Positions 48,001-59,839 of a stretch of DNA of 64,000 nucleotides are shown piece by piece. The stretch spans positions 124,001 to 188,000 of the forward strand of contig JBBHKE010000843.1 of assembly GCA_037447655.1 (NCBI GenBank). Direction: 5' to 3'. The position numbers were made by a program, and so were the translations under genes. The first letter of the stretch is position 1; every line of letters begins with the position of its first letter. The stretch is from Zygnema cylindricum (Eukaryota > Streptophyta > Zygnematophyceae > Zygnematales > Zygnemataceae). A model generated the notes under the pieces. That model had not been told where the DNA came from. It saw only the letters and a program-made list of their open reading frames with translations, and made no database searches.

Positions 48001-51000
48001 AAACCTTCCCTTCTCCCTCCCGTTTATCCATTGTCTTCTAGTATCTCTCGTCCAGCCTCTGTTATATCTTCCTGTTCTCTACCTGTTTGTTTTTTCCAAA
48101 CAACATCTGTTGTCTCTCTAACTCTTTATCGCTTTATCTCTTGGTTAATTTCTCGTAAGACTTAAAAAGTTGACGACTATATTTTTCTAAGGAAAGACGG
48201 GCGAAAACAAATGGGTACAAAAAAATACAGAGTGAGTGGAGACCATACACGTCTTTAAACAAAAAAGAGCAAAACATAGATACCTCAAACAGATTAAATC
48301 CCTCCACAAAAAAACAAAATTCAAGGAAACAGATGCAAGATCCAAAACAAATAAAAACAACATCTAAAACTCAACGACTTAATCAACCGCCAAAGAATCT
48401 TCTGAAACGAGAAGAAAGTACAAGTTCCCTTACCTTCCACATGACCAAGTCCATGTAATGTTGAAAATGGTAGTAAAACCGTTTTAACCGTTGCCCTCTA
48501 GGCGAACCCTCCTCTTCTTCCGCCAAAATCCCTTGGAAAATGTGCGTCAACAACCTTTGCTTAATTCCACCAATGACCTCTCCTCCTCCTCCACCTTCCA
48601 ACCCTCTAGCTCTAATATCTCCCTGTCCTCTCGGCCCAAGCTCTTCATCTCCTTCACGACCTCCATCTCGTTCACGTGAACCACCTTCACCCAATACTCC
48701 TCTCGTCCCTCCATTTACGTCTCCTCCTCCTATAGTACCTGCCACATTACCTTCTCTCGCTTCTCTTCCTCCGACCCTTCCAGTTACAGCTCCCGACCCA
48801 CGTTGTTCACTACCTGTGTATCCTCTTCCTCGTCCTCCTCCTCCTTGTGGTCCATGTGAAACAGTCCCTCCCATATGACCGTCCTCGTAATGTCTCGTAT
48901 TTCCCTCAACATGCCTTGAATTTCCCTCAACATGTCTCACATTTCCCTCAACATGCCTCGCATTTCCCTCGACATGCCTTGAATTCCCATCAAAATGTCT
49001 TGAATTCCCATCAAAATGTCTTGTATTTCCCTCAACGTGTCTTGAATTTCCCTCCATATGTCTTGCATTCCCCATGGTAAAAGCTCCGGAACGTTCCGGA
49101 ACGCCTTGTGAACTACTTCCTGGTATATCACTGTTGTTTCCATTGGAGTGCCTCCCGGTTGGAGGAGGAGACCTCCCTATAGGTTGATTATGAGCTGCTG
49201 GATTATGAACGACATTTGACAAATGGGTGTCTCTCCCTCCCTGTATAAACCCTCGCGAAGCGACACCCAAAATGCTCCTCACGTGTCCCTCGGATGATTC
49301 CACTTGTCCTCCTCTTCCTCCTCCTCCTCCAGTAGCGCCTCCTTCTCCACTTTCCGCACCCACTGTTCTCCTCACAAAGCCCAATTGCCTCATTGAAATA
49401 TCAGCAGTGTTAGCCCTATTGCTTGTCACGTATTCCATTCGAGAGGTGGTTTCTGTCATTCTCTGTCTCCTTGTCCCCCCCACGGTTCTACTACCTCCAC
49501 TACTTCCACTCTCACTCCCACTTCTTCCAGACATAGATGTCGTTCCTCCAGCTCTGTCCCCACTCCCTCCACTCGCGCTCCGCCCTTGTTGAGACCCGGA
49601 ACCGAACCTTTGTATTCCTCCTATAGAGAAAGTCCCTCCTCCTCCGAAGCTCCCATGGGAACCTCCGTGACCTCTTCCATACGGAGCAAACAGGGGAGGT
49701 CCTCTCTGCTCAGTCCCTCTAACATTATTATTATTGTTACCATTATCGTTATGAGGAGTAACCGTTCTAAAATTTGTCAGCGGTGGGTGGCCAGCTCCTC
49801 CATTTCCCAGAAGCCCAGTATCCATCTCAACTTCCATAGAATGGCTCCCATTGGCCATACTCCTTCTATGAATAACCCCATTAGAAACGTCCTCTCTCCC
49901 CAAACCTCCACCCACGTGAAAATCCCCACTTGCCTCTGCTTCCGGAGGTGGTCCCCATCCCCGTGATCCACTAAGTTCTGTCCCTCCCGTACCGCTTTGC
50001 ACACCTCGAAGACCTCCTCCAAAGGTCATAGGAACTTCCTGAAATTCGTTTTCTTCATTATTCTCCGAAATTCTCCGAGCTTTCCGAATTGCGGCTTGTT
50101 CTCTTTGAAATCTCTCTTCTTCCTGAATTTGGGAGTGCAGAACTAGCTCGTCATCTTCCCGACAGTGAGTTCCAATGACACGTGCGTCAACAAGTAGTCC
50201 GGAATTTTCCCGAACCTACACCAAACCTTCAGTTTTCTGTTATTTTCATGTCACCAGTCAATTTTCCTGTCATTTTCCATGTTAATTTTCAGCATCCTAC
50301 ATCAAACCTCCTGAACTTTAACTAATTAATCCGCAAGGTGTTCAATAATTCTGACAATCCCACCCAATCTCAACGTACGAAAAACTATGAGTCGAAACGT
50401 TCAAATGGCTGGAAATTAGGCCACATCAACCTAGGTTAAGCAGTGAACATCTGTGCGGTTCAACAAATTTTCTGCGCCACGTCATGTTCTAAAAGTGCAA
50501 GCAATTCGATTGATATTGACATACTCTACCTACGTGAATTTTCCAAGGTCGTGCAATTATCTGTATCTACCGGTCGCATTGTACTCCACGTATTCATTAT
50601 TTGCGACCAAAATACCAGAATACGGTTCTTAAATACACATTAAATGTTGTATAGTCGAGCAGCAGGTTTCTAGAATTTTGTACGTGACCTCAGCATAAAA
50701 TGTTTGCACGGTTTAAATGCAGGCGAGATAGGCCTGATTATGAATTTACTGTAATACCGTACAAAAAGTAAATAAGTGGACCCGTCAAATATACAGTTAA
50801 ACCATCAATATATTACGCGCTGAATTGTTCAACTCTTACGACAGCTGACGTCGGCTGGTTCAATTTCGAACAAAAGAAAAAATGTTGAACCGTGGCGAGC
50901 GGTTCATTACAATGAGCACTACGGTATCTTCATAAACAATTGTCCGCTTTTCATTTTGCAGCGACCAACCGAAAGGTAAAAGCTTGCATAGTCATTTCAC

Positions 51001-54000
51001 GATTGAAAATCAGAATACTATTCCATGAGAAATTGCCTTTGAGTGCTTGAAACAGGCTTAAGATTAATACCGATGAATGGTGTAGCGCAGACAACATGTG
51101 TGAAATGTCTTACAAGACTAGAAAGAAGCAAAAACAGTACAGAGAAATGAAAGGTCATTACCTGGAGTATATGAATGCTCTGATATCGAATGCTGAGTAT
51201 GGCGAGCAAATCGTCATACAAAAACACTCCAGCATTGTGTGAGAGGTGGATATAGTCATCTTGAAAAGTCCGTTTGTCGCACACATGTCCATCTGACAGC
51301 CTGCCCATGAGCCAGGAGTAAACTGACTCGTCATTTGAAAACAATACTTGTAAGGAAGATGTAGTTGGCTCCACTGAATAATGGTCTTTTGTCAACGGTT
51401 ACCAGCATAAGACCCAAATTAGCAAGTCTCCGTCTTTCACAAACACACACGGGTTGGGAACAGTATTTCCTAATTCAATTCCAATCTGACACATAAGTAA
51501 CTGAGCAGAAGCCCATAAAAGTACACATGGATTCAAAGAGGATGTCACACCTAGAGGTTAACAATCATCCAATGAGAGCTTAGAAAATGTTTTACAAGCC
51601 TCTGCATGGCTTTCGACAAAAGAGACAGAAAAACATTCATCTTCGAGAAAAAGTCTAACAGTTAGAGACTACGTGAAGAATGCTCTTCTGAGGATGAGAC
51701 TCATCATGTCACAATTTGCCTTCTATATCCTCAATCTTCTTATCGACTCTCCTCCCCTTTACTCTAAGCTTTCCCGTCATTGTTACTGTATTCCCATCAC
51801 CTTAATTGTACCTCCTCCTTTCACCACTTCAACTTGAGAATCTCACCTCACAAGAAGAAATGTGATTTTTTCCATGCTTGGGACACCTGGGACTGTTCCA
51901 GCCCCTGATGGGGCATTATTCTCCAGAGCAGAAGACGTGACAAAAATACCGTATGCACTCGAATCCGTACAGAGGAAAAAATCTTTACAGAGAAGCTCGT
52001 TGGCTGGAGCCAGATTGACGGAATAGAGGTGAGTGAAATGTCCCTCGAATGTTTTGGCTTTTGGTGGTAGGCCTTCTGGATCCTCAAGGGAATCATCATC
52101 GCCTTTTGTACAATAGCTGCAATGATAAAATACAAATAAAGTATGACCAAACAATGTATCACTCAAAACATGACCATTGATGATTACAAAAATGACATTA
52201 AGGGAAGGGTAAATGATGCTTGCTTGTATATGTCGAAGCAGTTGGCAGTCAGCTAGAAAATCATGGTTCAATTTTCAAAAACAATGTAGCCAGGTAGTCT
52301 CATCAAAAGAGCTCGCCCAATTTTCATTGACTTTCAGTTCCGTTACAGTTCAGCTCAATAAAAATATTTCACATTGTACCATAATTGATGCCCAATTATC
52401 TCCATTGCCCAGCATTTCTATTCCGTATTTTAAGCATTCCTCCATTGCCCAGCATTTCTATTCCGTATTTTAAGCATTCCAGAAAATAACTGAATCTGGT
52501 GTGTGTCATGCAATTACGCCCAAAAATTCACTGCTGCCCTGGATTCACTAGAACTGCTCGAGTATAGATCTCAATACACAGTTCATCCCTGTCAATCATG
52601 GCATCCATTTCCAGCCTCATTATTTTTCTGCCGTCTATACATAAATTTTGAGCAACAAACTAAATTATTACACAGACAGCATGCGTCCGCTTTACCGAGA
52701 CTATGTAAGAGTGATTGACACCACACCGCCCAACACTATTGGAGTAAAGGAATTATTAGTAGGGAGACGTGCAAATAGTAGTGCACTCCCTTAAATAGTG
52801 TTAATAAGACTACTCATTTTTGGCCAGAAAAAGTCGCGATCGGATTAGTGGTAGAGTTAGTGTTATTAAATCTAATAGTGATGGACGGTGTAGTTTTCAG
52901 CACTAGGAAGTCATTACCCGGTGGAGACAGGGGTACAGAACAAAATGCGTCGGTTCATCATAACACCAAAATGCCAAATTCTTACTTGTGTCAAGACTAA
53001 GTTGTTTGATTAATTACCAAAGTCCCACTTTACTGATGACATTGGCAATATCTGTGTTTCACATAAGGCGGAGTGCTTCATGGCCTGCATGGATTTACTT
53101 CTTAAGGTTTGGTTCTAGATAACCTCATTTTTAACAAAAGAGCAACCAAAGGTAACAGACCTAAGCCAGTGGTGTCGATAAACAATGAGCTCATGCCCAT
53201 TGCGGGAGAAGCAAATGAGATACTGCCCGTCGTGGCTGAAACGCCGAATTGTGTGATCAGGACATTCGACTTCAAATACTGTGTGGGACGGAACCACGTT
53301 TTCGTAGAGCTGGCGCACTCGGTGGATCTGAATAAAGACAACATCACACAACAAAAACACAGAGTTTGCAAAAATAGTGAGAGGCCATTAATCTCTGGGA
53401 GTTTTTAAGTAATTGGTTTAAACAGATTGAATTGTCGAAGCTGTCAATTTTACTGTCTACAAACTGCCGTAAACTTTTGCTCGCCTGTGATCATGAAAAA
53501 ATGAACTACTCTTGTGTGAGGTAAACTCGCATGGCTGGTCCAGAAATGGGCATTTAACCATAGCAACACTACAATATACGGGACAATACTCTCTTACAAC
53601 ACTTTCTATTAATATTTCTGAACAAAGAGACACGTGGAATATCTTGAATGAAGAATACCTCTCATGCAATCTCTAGCCTAGCCTACACCTTGCAAGAACT
53701 CTTCGTAGAAAGTTCGTGATTTCTGTGAACCCCTGGCTGTTGTGGTGATGAGGAATTAAAACTCCCAATTTCTATTAAGACCAAACTACTCAGCACTAGC
53801 AATTATCACACCTGCAACATTGAGCTTACCGTGATAGTTTTAGTTATTTGATGTTAAACAGAAACAAACATAATTTTTTTGTTGAAAATGCTCATCAATG
53901 AGAGACTTGGCTCTTCGACGGAATAAACATTACAAGTGCAACTTTATATATTCAAATGGCCAAGAGCAGGCTAAAATCCTATTCAAGCATGCAGCTATTA

Positions 54001-55028
54001 ATCGTTGGTTAAAGCCTTCAACAAGACCTTTACACTCGTGTGCTCCAGAAAAAAACTAAAAATGATAAGATAATCCTTCCTTACAAGCCCAAAAGGGTTG
54101 CAAGCTCAGAACCTCTAGTTACACTTTTCCATACAAAGCTAAGCAAGGGTAAGCAGCCTTTTACATGTGCTATATCCATTAGCATCTATTAATTGCAAAT
54201 AGTAAAAAGCCATTTCATAATTATTTCAACCTTTCTCCTTATGTCCTGTCTTGCATTTCAAGTAAATGCCTAAAGACAAGCTTGCTATTCACAAATCCCC
54301 TTGAAAATTTATGAATGTATTCATGGATATGCCTAATTACTCAGGAATGGCCCTTCTCCGTGCACAAATATGCTCCAATGGTTCATGTAATGACCCTCAG
54401 GATATAATGTCCATCACGAACTCCATTGTCGCCCTTCCATACTGCATGATTGTGATTCATGACATACACGTGCCTAAATTCCACTATTACCACTGCAGGC
54501 GGTGATACTAAGTGACAAAAGCAAACAGACGGTCACGGTGAGGTGACAAACAGCGACTGACTCATGAAGTGACAGGACCATTTTACTGTTCACGCGGCCT
54601 TCCTTTTTCTGCATTATGAGCTTAATTCGAAGTAATATAACCTTGAATACCAAAAAAGTGCAGTGCATTAGCATTCTTACATGTCACTGTAAATCTTTGG
54701 ACTAAAAAGTGACATGGAGTAACAGCCCAGTAAACCAGTATGGCATGCTGTCACTCTGCGTAAAAAAGGGCAAAAAGAGCAGGGTGACAATGGTGACTGA
54801 CTCCCAGCAGCGTGACAAAGGTGACTGACAGCAGCAGCAGCGTGAGAAAGGTGACAGACTGCCTGCAGCGTGACAAAAGTGACAGTTACAGCAGAGTGAC
54901 AAAGGTGACTGACAGCAGCAGCAGCGTGACAATGAGACGGCGCCTGCCTGGGTGCCCGGCCGTGCACACTGAACCTCCCGGGCGATCAGGCGGTGCAGAA
55001 GGCTCTCACTCCTCCTCTCGATCACCAT
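45052..55028 (-). CDS. DET1: DET1 (de-etiolated 1) homologue, multi-exon
   Basis: DET1 works with COP10 and DDB1 in a CUL4-linked nuclear complex repressing photomorphogenesis. Exons in transcription order: 54948-55028 (LLHRLIAREV), 53161-53327 (RVRQLYENVVPS, FSHDGQYLICFSRN), 51847-52116 (FTHLYSVNLAPANELLCKDF, VPSMEKITFLLVR), 51162-51300 (LSHNAGVFLYDDLLAILSIR), 48434-50215 (DARVIGTHCREDDELVL, then the insertion, then GGIKQRLL...YYHFQHYMDLVMWK), 47557-47700 (VQFLDRSHLLIKFGSVDG), 46335-46430 (LPFNAQSQSPSVYFDQSLF), 45373-45472 (HPIKFISRRRPNALKFKI) and 45191-45052 (YIFHPILPFAISIQQSF...NFHFR, stop). All listed junctions keep phase. About 55-60 residues expected between 47557 and 46430 were not found. 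The exons total ~972 residues versus 543 in Arabidopsis, the excess being the Gly-rich insertion. Met1 at 55028 is the only start in frame. Confidence 0.93.
48434..50215 (-). CDS. DET1: Large DET1 exon with Gly/Ser/His-rich insertion
   Basis: The exon is 594 codons, phase 0 at both ends (gtgtag|GTTCGG; AAG|gtaagg). About 65 conserved or charged residues come first (DARVIGTHCREDDELVL, then QIQEEERFQREQAAIRKARR). Roughly 450 residues of low-complexity Gly/Ser/Arg/Asn/His follow, then 45 conserved residues from GGIKQRLL. The insertion falls where plant DET1 has a variable linker. It contains a 21-bp repeat encoding GN(S/A/T)RH(V/F)E, about nine copies at 48890-49080, and an Asn run. No transposon remnant seen. 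Confidence 0.88.
52721..52892. mobile_element. Short MITE in a DET1 intron
   Basis: Imperfect inverted ends: cacaccgcccaacactatt on the left, aatagtgatggacggtgta on the right. Related to the TACACCGT family at 21761. 172 bp, non-coding. Confidence 0.6.
54780..54935. repeat. GTGACAAAGGTGACTGACAGCAGC-type tandem repeat in DET1 intron 1
   Basis: Imperfect ~30-bp units built of gtgacaaaggtgactgac and cagcagcagc lie directly inside the intron next to the exon-1 donor. Confidence 0.8.
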
Positions 55029-56220
55029 CCGGCCGCCAGTCCACAGGCCATGCCCGAGACAAAAGGTCAGAGCCCAGGATTGGGATTCTCACGGCAAAGA
55101 TACAAGTGCTGATGGAAAGAAAGGTATTAAAGCAGAACTCGCGATGGGTAAACCATTTGGAGGAGGGAAGAAACTCAAGAAAGTGTATTTGTAGAGTAGA
55201 AGTGTCAAAAGAAGCTCCAAAAATGTGAAACTGAAGGACTTTGAGGCGGTCAGAGATTTTTGAAAAGAATAGGATGAATAGGGTATAAAGTTTCGAAGGG
55301 AAAAGTTCTGAGAAATTAGGGTTGAGAATTTCGGAGTCACAGCTAAAGCTTGCAGGCTAAAGTTAAGAAAATAGGAGTCTGGGTAAGCAATTAGGGTTCA
55401 AAATTAGTCGCAAAAGAAGAAGATATTTGTAATTGGTTGGATTTTTTAGGGTTAGAGATTTAGGGTTAGAGTGAAATGAGATTTTGGAGTTCTGAGAAGA
55501 AGCCTAAGTGGATATTTAGGGTTTAAGTTCAGGCTTCTACATAAGCCCAGATATTCAAGCTTCAAACGATTAGAGCAGTAAGAACTCAATGTACGCTTCC
55601 TAGATTCCAGTGATTGAATCAAAAGTTCAAGATCAAGAATTCAGGAGTGGGCCAATTCACGGATAACTGTCAAAGATTCACATCAGGTGGAACAAAGCCA
55701 TCGTATAGATTTCAAAAAAGTCATTTTTCTGGTTTAGGTTAAAGCCACAGATGCTTCAGTAGCAAACTGACCCGCTCGGCAAAAAAGTATGTCATTTGTC
55801 ACAGTTCCCATCCGACACATGATTAGCGCCATCATGCCAACATAAGTAGGAAATTAGGGTTTGCAACTTTGCATAAAAGGACGTGTCAACTTTAAGAAAT
55901 GTACAGCAAAAAGGCAAAGTGGAGCGACGAAAGATTTCCATATCTGTACGGCTAAATCTGAAAGTCAAAAAAGGTTGTTAGGAGCTTGTTCCCTGTCGAC
56001 TTATCTGGAACGGGCCGAAAATCTAAATATTCTACTTTTATGAGTTGTCCAGGTTTGCGAAATCCAGAACCTGACAACACGGAAGCCTAAAGTACACCAC
56101 GAATATTTAATAGTGTTGAAACATTATTTGTGTATCAAGACCCAAAGCCAACAAATCATTAACGCTAATTAACACAAGATAGCACTAACTTATGTTCGCT
56201 TTCAAATAGTGAGCCGTCTT
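55029..56220 (-). promoter_or_regulatory. DET1 upstream region with telo-box-like motifs
   Basis: Read in the DET1 direction, AAACCCTAA-type motifs occur at about 55515-55524 and 55854-55862. Related AACCCTAAA/AACCCTAAT motifs lie at about 55390-55400 and 55446-55470. Telo-boxes are common in promoters of plant housekeeping and growth genes (established); their role here is inference. A possible small TACACC-type MITE lies at 56092-56220. No upstream gene seen. Confidence 0.5.
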
Positions 56221-57058
56221 AGGGTGACGTTCCATCAGACAAAAAGTGGGGTAGTTTACAGAAATCCACGACTATCCGTACCAAATCGTACCGATTATTT
56301 TGTTTTTATACGAAAAACAACATTACAGAGAATCTTGTCGATACTCTCCGAAGATCTCGGAGGTAATACTGACCGTTGGATGTTCATCTGCGAGGCGTCG
56401 CTAAAATTGTGACACGCTGGACGATTAAGCTACGTGTCATGATGCACAACCAACGAAAAATCACAAGATTTGCACATGACAAGCGCTTTCCAAAATACAA
56501 CCGAAAATAAAAACGAAATTTCGTAACATTCCTTCGTCACGCTATTTTCGTTAACTTTTGTTCGTCGCACTATTTCTCTCAAAGACGTTAGCTATGTTCG
56601 AAAACACAATTCCTAAAAAATGAGCTGGCGTACAGACTGGCGTCTGCAAAAAGTACAAAACTTCTGTCGTATGATGATTTCGTTACGCAGGTACATGGCA
56701 CGCAAGTGAATATTTTAAGTTAAGTTTGTCGGTGCTAAAAATCTGAAAGATATTCACTATCGGATCGTAGCTTGCGTGGCGCCATTCAATTTAGAACACG
56801 TGGCTTACAAACTTTACGTGATGGAAATTCACTATCGGATTGTAGCTTGCGTGGCGCCATTCAATTTAGAACACGTGGCTTACAAACTTTACGTGATGGA
56901 AATTCACTATCGGATCGTAGCTTGCGTGGCGCCATTCAATTTAGAACACGTGGCTTACAAACTTTACGTGATGGAAATTCATTATCGGATCGTAGCTTGC
57001 GTGGCGCCATTCAATTTAGAACACGTGGCTTACAGACTTTACCTGATGGAACATCGAC
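56221..57058. mobile_element. Non-coding TIR element F3, uninterrupted copy
   Basis: Starts agggtgacgttccatcagac. Matches both halves of the F3 copy at 39617-41040, without the nested F2. The right part is the 75-bp tandem array; the terminal repeat is degraded (cctgatggaacatc). Confidence 0.7.
56755..57054. repeat. 75-bp tandem repeat, 4 copies
   Basis: Units of cactatcggatcgtagcttg...acgtgatggaaatt are nearly identical. Because 75 is divisible by 3, all frames repeat a 25-residue unit, giving repetitive open frames that are unlikely to be genes. Confidence 0.95.
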
Positions 57059-57174
57059 TCAGAGCGTTGTTCCATTAGGCGGTCTCTGTAATCATCAAAA
57101 ATTCAGTAAAATATTCAGTAAAATTCGTTTACTGAGGGTGAACCTCCATCAGGCGTTCCCAAATTCGTTTACTG

Positions 57175-58009
57175 AGGGTGAACCCCTCCATCAGGCGTTC
57201 CCAGTAATCGTACGGACACGTTTACTGGCAGTAATTTTTGTATCATTTCTCCATCAGGTTGTGCCAGCGAGGCACCAATTGCTGACGTGCTGGATTACGA
57301 TTGGAACAACACCGGATCTTATTCAGCCGGCCGGGAAAATTAAAAGATTCAAAATGCACAAAATCTGAACGGCGCATGTACGGACGAACGCAGATTTAAA
57401 TATCTAGCAGCGCTATGCGAATGTACAATTTGTACGATCTTGTCATTTCGTTGTACCAAACCGTTTCAAAATCCTTTTCAAAATGCAAATTTGTACTTTT
57501 ATCGTTTGCCATTATGCTTTATACGCAAAGTCCTTTACACGAAGGGAAAGGGTAGTCAGAGAGATATCCTGCAACAAATATTTTTTCGTCGCTTTCAAAT
57601 TCGCCCTGTTCGAAGGCACGCGGAATTTGCTAATTGTGAGGTCGTCATCGCACATCCGCCGTGGATGATACCTTTTTGTTTCCAAGTGGACCAATAGACA
57701 CGTCCATTATCTGGCAAGTCTCCTCCCAAAGACAGTTGAGGAGACTTGGCAAGTCTCCTCTCGAAGACAATTGAGGAGACTCGCCAGAAACTGGATAGAA
57801 GGGGCGTTTGTGTCAAAAATTCAAAATCGGACGGTGGAAGTTTTCACCAAAAAGCTTGGAGAATCTTAACAAATCTCCAGTAAACATGTTTTATATATAA
57901 AAAAATTTACAGTACGGCCAAGTACGAAAATGAGGTGGACCTATACAAAAATACACTTTTCCCAGTAATAAACCTAAACCTCACTTTTCGCCTGATGGAG
58001 GTTCACCCT
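57175..58009. mobile_element. Non-coding TIR element F1, copy 3
   Basis: 835 bp with inverted ends agggtgaacccctccatcag / cgcctgatggaggttcaccc. Homologous to 29034-29770 and 30894-31624. The left end plus ~20 bp of flank is duplicated (57121-57160 and 57161-57202). Confidence 0.78.
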
Positions 58010-59839
58010 GAAGCGACCGAAGCGAACGTTCCATTATGTTAAGTCAGTAACCAACATTTGTTTTGCGTGGCACAATTTGATTTGGCCACGTAATAGAAAA
58101 CTACGATTCTCCTAATCTTCAGAGAATCTCTAACATCGAATTGTGACCACATGTTTGTACCAGCGAAGGTAAAAAGTGACTCGTACAACGTATTAAATAA
58201 AATTTGTACGGGTGGACGAAACTTAAGATGTGTAAAAGCAAAGAAAATGTCAGGGGTTTCGTTTCAGTTTGCGTCTAAGTTCAATATAACGCTTAAGGTA
58301 CTTTCGCATGTGCTAAAGTTACAGTTATTTTCTGTCGTTTTGCTCCATAACTTACAAAAAAACGAGAAAACCCGCAACCGTACCAAAAAATATAAATTGT
58401 CACCGTACAAATTGTGTTACCTTGAAAATTTATATGTACAGTAGTTTGTCGTCTAGGGCGATGCAATTTGTCATTTAGCGCATTTCGACCCACTTTCGCG
58501 TCCTTTCAGCGAATGTTCAAACTTAACATCAAATCACATCGCGAGGTGATTTGAAATAAAGTCCAACAAAGTGAGTGAATATGTAGACGCTGTCGCACGT
58601 GTCTGAAGTTTTTTACAATTTTTGTGCACCTAGTACCAAAAAAAAAACACACTGCACGTTTTCAGCCTGTGCGTACTATTTTCCGTGCACTGATTTCTGT
58701 ACAAGGGCCATCTCTCTCAAACACACGTGCCTTCACACATACCGCGTAGGAAAAACATTGACCACCTGTCGGCAAGTGGGAAGACGAATAACGAAACTGC
58801 ATTTCTGTGCGACATCGAAAGGTATTTTAGGGTTTCGACACAACGACAATGTGGCATACGGACATTACAAAGTCATAAAAATTGTACAGCGTGCGGAGAA
58901 ACGCCTCAGATTCAAGCTGAGTAGAAGTTTCGCCTCATTTTGTGTACCACTTTATCTGTCACATTGTTTCGTACACGTCTACGTAAGTCGCTTTTTTAAG
59001 TGATAAGTTGTTTTTGTTTATATCCGAATGCTCTAAAAGTTGTACGAGGAATCTTCGCTAAAAAACAAAGTAACAAGACTAAGTTTTGGTTACATGCGAA
59101 AGTACACTTGGACGACTAAATTTTAATTTTGTGGCTAAGTTAATATCCAACGTGCTCTCACCGTGGAGCTCACGAAACGATAAAAAGTGACTGTCTGCAA
59201 CACTTTTGTTTACATATGGTTGTCGCAGTTTTGTTACCGTAAACGTTCGCCGACCGTGTGCATTGCTAATTTTATTATAACGGTCGACATTCGCAAGCGC
59301 GACAAAAGTTTAAGCGGTTGAAACAATATTTCGAAAGTCAAAGATGTCCAACCTATTGACTGTCAAATTAAGACTCAACGATACTTTACTTGTACCAATG
59401 TGTACTTCAAACGTACATTTTTTGACTAAATGATGTAAGTGACCTTGCCCAACCAAAACTGTCACTGCCATGATCAATTCCCTTTAAAAATACGCAGGAG
59501 ATTTTCATGGCAGTCACTGAAATGATCAATTCCCTTAAAAAATACGCAAGAGATTTTCCCCATGAACTAGTTCAGTACAGTATTATATTGTACCTGTACA
59601 GCCAAGTAGTAGACGCTAATTTAAAATGTAGTTCCATCACGAAGTTGTGTAATTGTACAGCTAACATTATTGGTTGTTATAGTAACTTTGGGACGATGTT
59701 CCATCGCGTAGTGCCTGTAAGCCACGTGTTTTGAAATGAGTGGTACCACGAATGTTTTTTTTCGGATATGAAAAATCGTAAAATATTTTTCACACCGACC
59801 AATTTTTACTTATAAATCTTAATTTGTATACCATGTACT
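58010..59839. other. F2-like remnant, then unrecognised DNA
   Basis: 58020-58200 resembles the start of F2 (gttccattatgttaagtcag, tttgtaccagcgaaggt), so the order F1-F2 seen at 29034-30245 recurs. A ~50-bp direct duplication (gatcaattccctttaaaaat...) lies at 59463-59560. Open frames at 58599-59003 match no family. Confidence 0.5.

Noticed and set aside
56772-57368. 198-codon frame across the 75-bp repeats
   Set aside because: Open only because the unit length is divisible by three; the sequence lies inside a non-coding TIR element and the frame is not present in the other F3 copy.
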